DNA from: Pseudomonadota bacterium
GTDB lineage: Bacteria; Myxococcota_A; Polyangia; Polyangiales; Polyangiaceae
Length of the DNA: 6,607 bases
NCBI GenBank assembly: GCA_023411445.1
Contig: JAEYOT010000791.1
Location: 1-6,607, forward strand
Direction: 5' to 3'
The translations under genes and the position numbers were made by a program. Shown one piece after another: positions 5,705-6,607 of this stretch. Below the pieces are notes generated by a model that was not told where the DNA came from, made no database searches, and was given only the letters and a program-made list of their open reading frames with translations. The stretch's first letter is position 1, and each line of letters opens with the position of its first letter.

Positions 5705-5768
5705 GGGCACGGACTTTGCCAATGGGATTGCAGAGCTCCGGCGAGGGCTGGAAGCACAGGTGTTGGTC

Positions 5769-6607
5769 ATGAACTCCCGCAACGACGACGTAGCGTTTTA
5801 CATCGCGGAAGCCAAGCGGGCTCCGCGTCTGGACAAGGACGAAGAAATGGCGCTCGCGCTGCGGTGGAAGCTGCACCGCGACCGGGCGGCGGGGGACGCG
5901 CTCGCGCGCGCCAACCTGCGACACGTCGTGGCGGTCGCCATGAAGTACCGGCGTTACGGAGTGCCTGTCAGCGAGCTGATCGCCGAAGGCAACTTCGGCG
6001 TGGTGCACGCGCTAGGCAAGTTCGATCCCGAGCGCGGGATTCGCTTCGTCACTTACGCTGCACACTGGGTCCGCGCTTACATCCTGGATCACGTCATCAA
6101 GTCGTGGAGCATGGTGGGCGGTGGCTCGGGTCCGCTCCGGTCGCGCTTGTTCTTTCGCCTGCGGCGGGAGCGAGTGCGCGCCGTCAACCTCATGGGTGAG
6201 GGTGAAGCGGCCGATCGTCTGGTGGCCGAGCGCGTCGGCGTGACGCCGGAGGAGCTACGCAAGATGGTGCACCGGCTCGAGGCGCGCGACGTCTCGCTGG
6301 ACGTCAAGGTGCTCGATGACTCGCCCGTCAAGTTGGTGGATCTACTGCCAGCTCCGGACGATCAAGAGCGGAGCTTGTTCGAGCGGCAGGTCGGCGGCAG
6401 CATGGAGACTGCCGTAGCTCGCGCCGTCTCGGAGCTCGATCCGCGCGAGCGCTACATCGCCGAGCATCGCCTGATGGCAGATCCCGCAGAGGAGCTTTCG
6501 CTGGCAGAGATCGGGCGCAGCCTCGGCGTCTCGCGCGAGCGAGCTCGACAGCTGGAAGCACGGACGAAGCGCAAGCTGCGCAGCCGCATCCCGGCGCTGG
6601 GCAGCCC
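5769..6607 (+). CDS. RpoH-like (sigma-32 group) RNA polymerase sigma factor, 3' end cut by window
   Basis: Reading from ATG 5769 gives 279 codons open to the edge. Region 1.2 is at about 6-38. Region 2 is NLRHVVAVAMKYRRYGVPVS (49-68), ELIAEGNFGVVHALGKFDPE (69-88) and RGIRFVTYAAHWVRAYIL (89-106), the core-binding and -10-recognition helices. LFFRLR (127-132) aligns with the RpoH box (Q-R-K-L-F-F-N-L-R of E. coli sigma-32), and the AHW in region 2.3 matches sigma-32 rather than sigma-70. Region 4 is ELDPRERYIAEHRL (222-235) and LSLAEIGRSLGVSRERARQL (243-262), the -35-binding HTH, followed by EARTKRKLRSRI. The family ends shortly after this, so little is missing. It directs RNA polymerase to a special promoter set, often heat shock or, in myxobacteria, developmental genes (SigB/SigC type). 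Alternative start GTG 5760, in frame, has GGAAG 5 bases before it. The gene probably shares a transcript with padR. Confidence 0.9.
   Translation, partial: MNSRNDDVAFYIAEAKRAPRLDKDEEMALALRWKLHRDRAAGDALARANLRHVVAVAMKYRRYGVPVSELIAEGNFGVVHALGKFDPERGIRFVTYAAHWVRAYILDHVIKSWSMVGGGSGPLRSRLFFRLRRERVRAVNLMGEGEAADRLVAERVGVTPEELRKMVHRLEARDVSLDVKVLDDSPVKLVDLLPAPDDQERSLFERQVGGSMETAVARAVSELDPRERYIAEHRLMADPAEELSLAEIGRSLGVSRERARQLEARTKRKLRSRIPALGS

Noticed and set aside
5704..5768. Independent promoter or terminator between padR and the sigma gene
   Set aside because: No -35/-10 pair and no stem longer than 4 bp could be found.

Overview
The window is high-GC, gene-dense DNA with strong third-position GC bias. 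Its regulators (an RpoH-type alternative sigma factor, a PadR repressor, an AraC/OruR-type activator) and a small lipoprotein with 11-residue helical repeats suggest a myxobacterium or related Myxococcota (former Deltaproteobacteria). That assignment is inference from style, not from a marker gene.

Layout, left to right. (1) Positions 1-120, minus strand: the first 40 codons of a GreA/GreB-family transcript cleavage factor, running off the left edge. (2) 248-1423, plus: a class I SAM-dependent methyltransferase with an N-terminal Cys4 zinc-binding motif. It is convergent, with a 4-base gap, with (3) 1428-2321, minus: a pirin-family cupin. (4) 2421-3392, minus: an alpha/beta-hydrolase (hormone-sensitive-lipase-type esterase) upstream of pirin on the same strand, probably one transcription unit. 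(5) 3489-4469, plus: a divergent AraC-family regulator with an arabinose-binding/OruR-type N-terminal domain and a shortened C-terminus, a likely controller of the divergent esterase. (6) 4493-4750, plus: a small repeat lipoprotein, followed by two hairpins. (7) 4751-5092: the only long intergenic region. It carries a GTGTCCG-type palindrome, a candidate promoter, four ATATC repeats at an exact 12-bp period, and a perfect 7-bp inverted repeat just before (8) 5093-5704, plus: a PadR-family repressor. (9) 5769 to the right edge, plus: an RpoH-like sigma factor, almost complete.

The most notable part is the PadR-sigma module at 4980-6607. A repressor has what looks like a multi-site operator laid over its own promoter, and a sigma-32-type factor lies 64 bases downstream on the same strand. 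The simplest inference is an autoregulated repressor-sigma operon in which a signal sensed by PadR sets the level of an alternative sigma factor. The rest is ordinary chromosomal accessory content. No mobile element, CRISPR array, tRNA or rRNA was seen.
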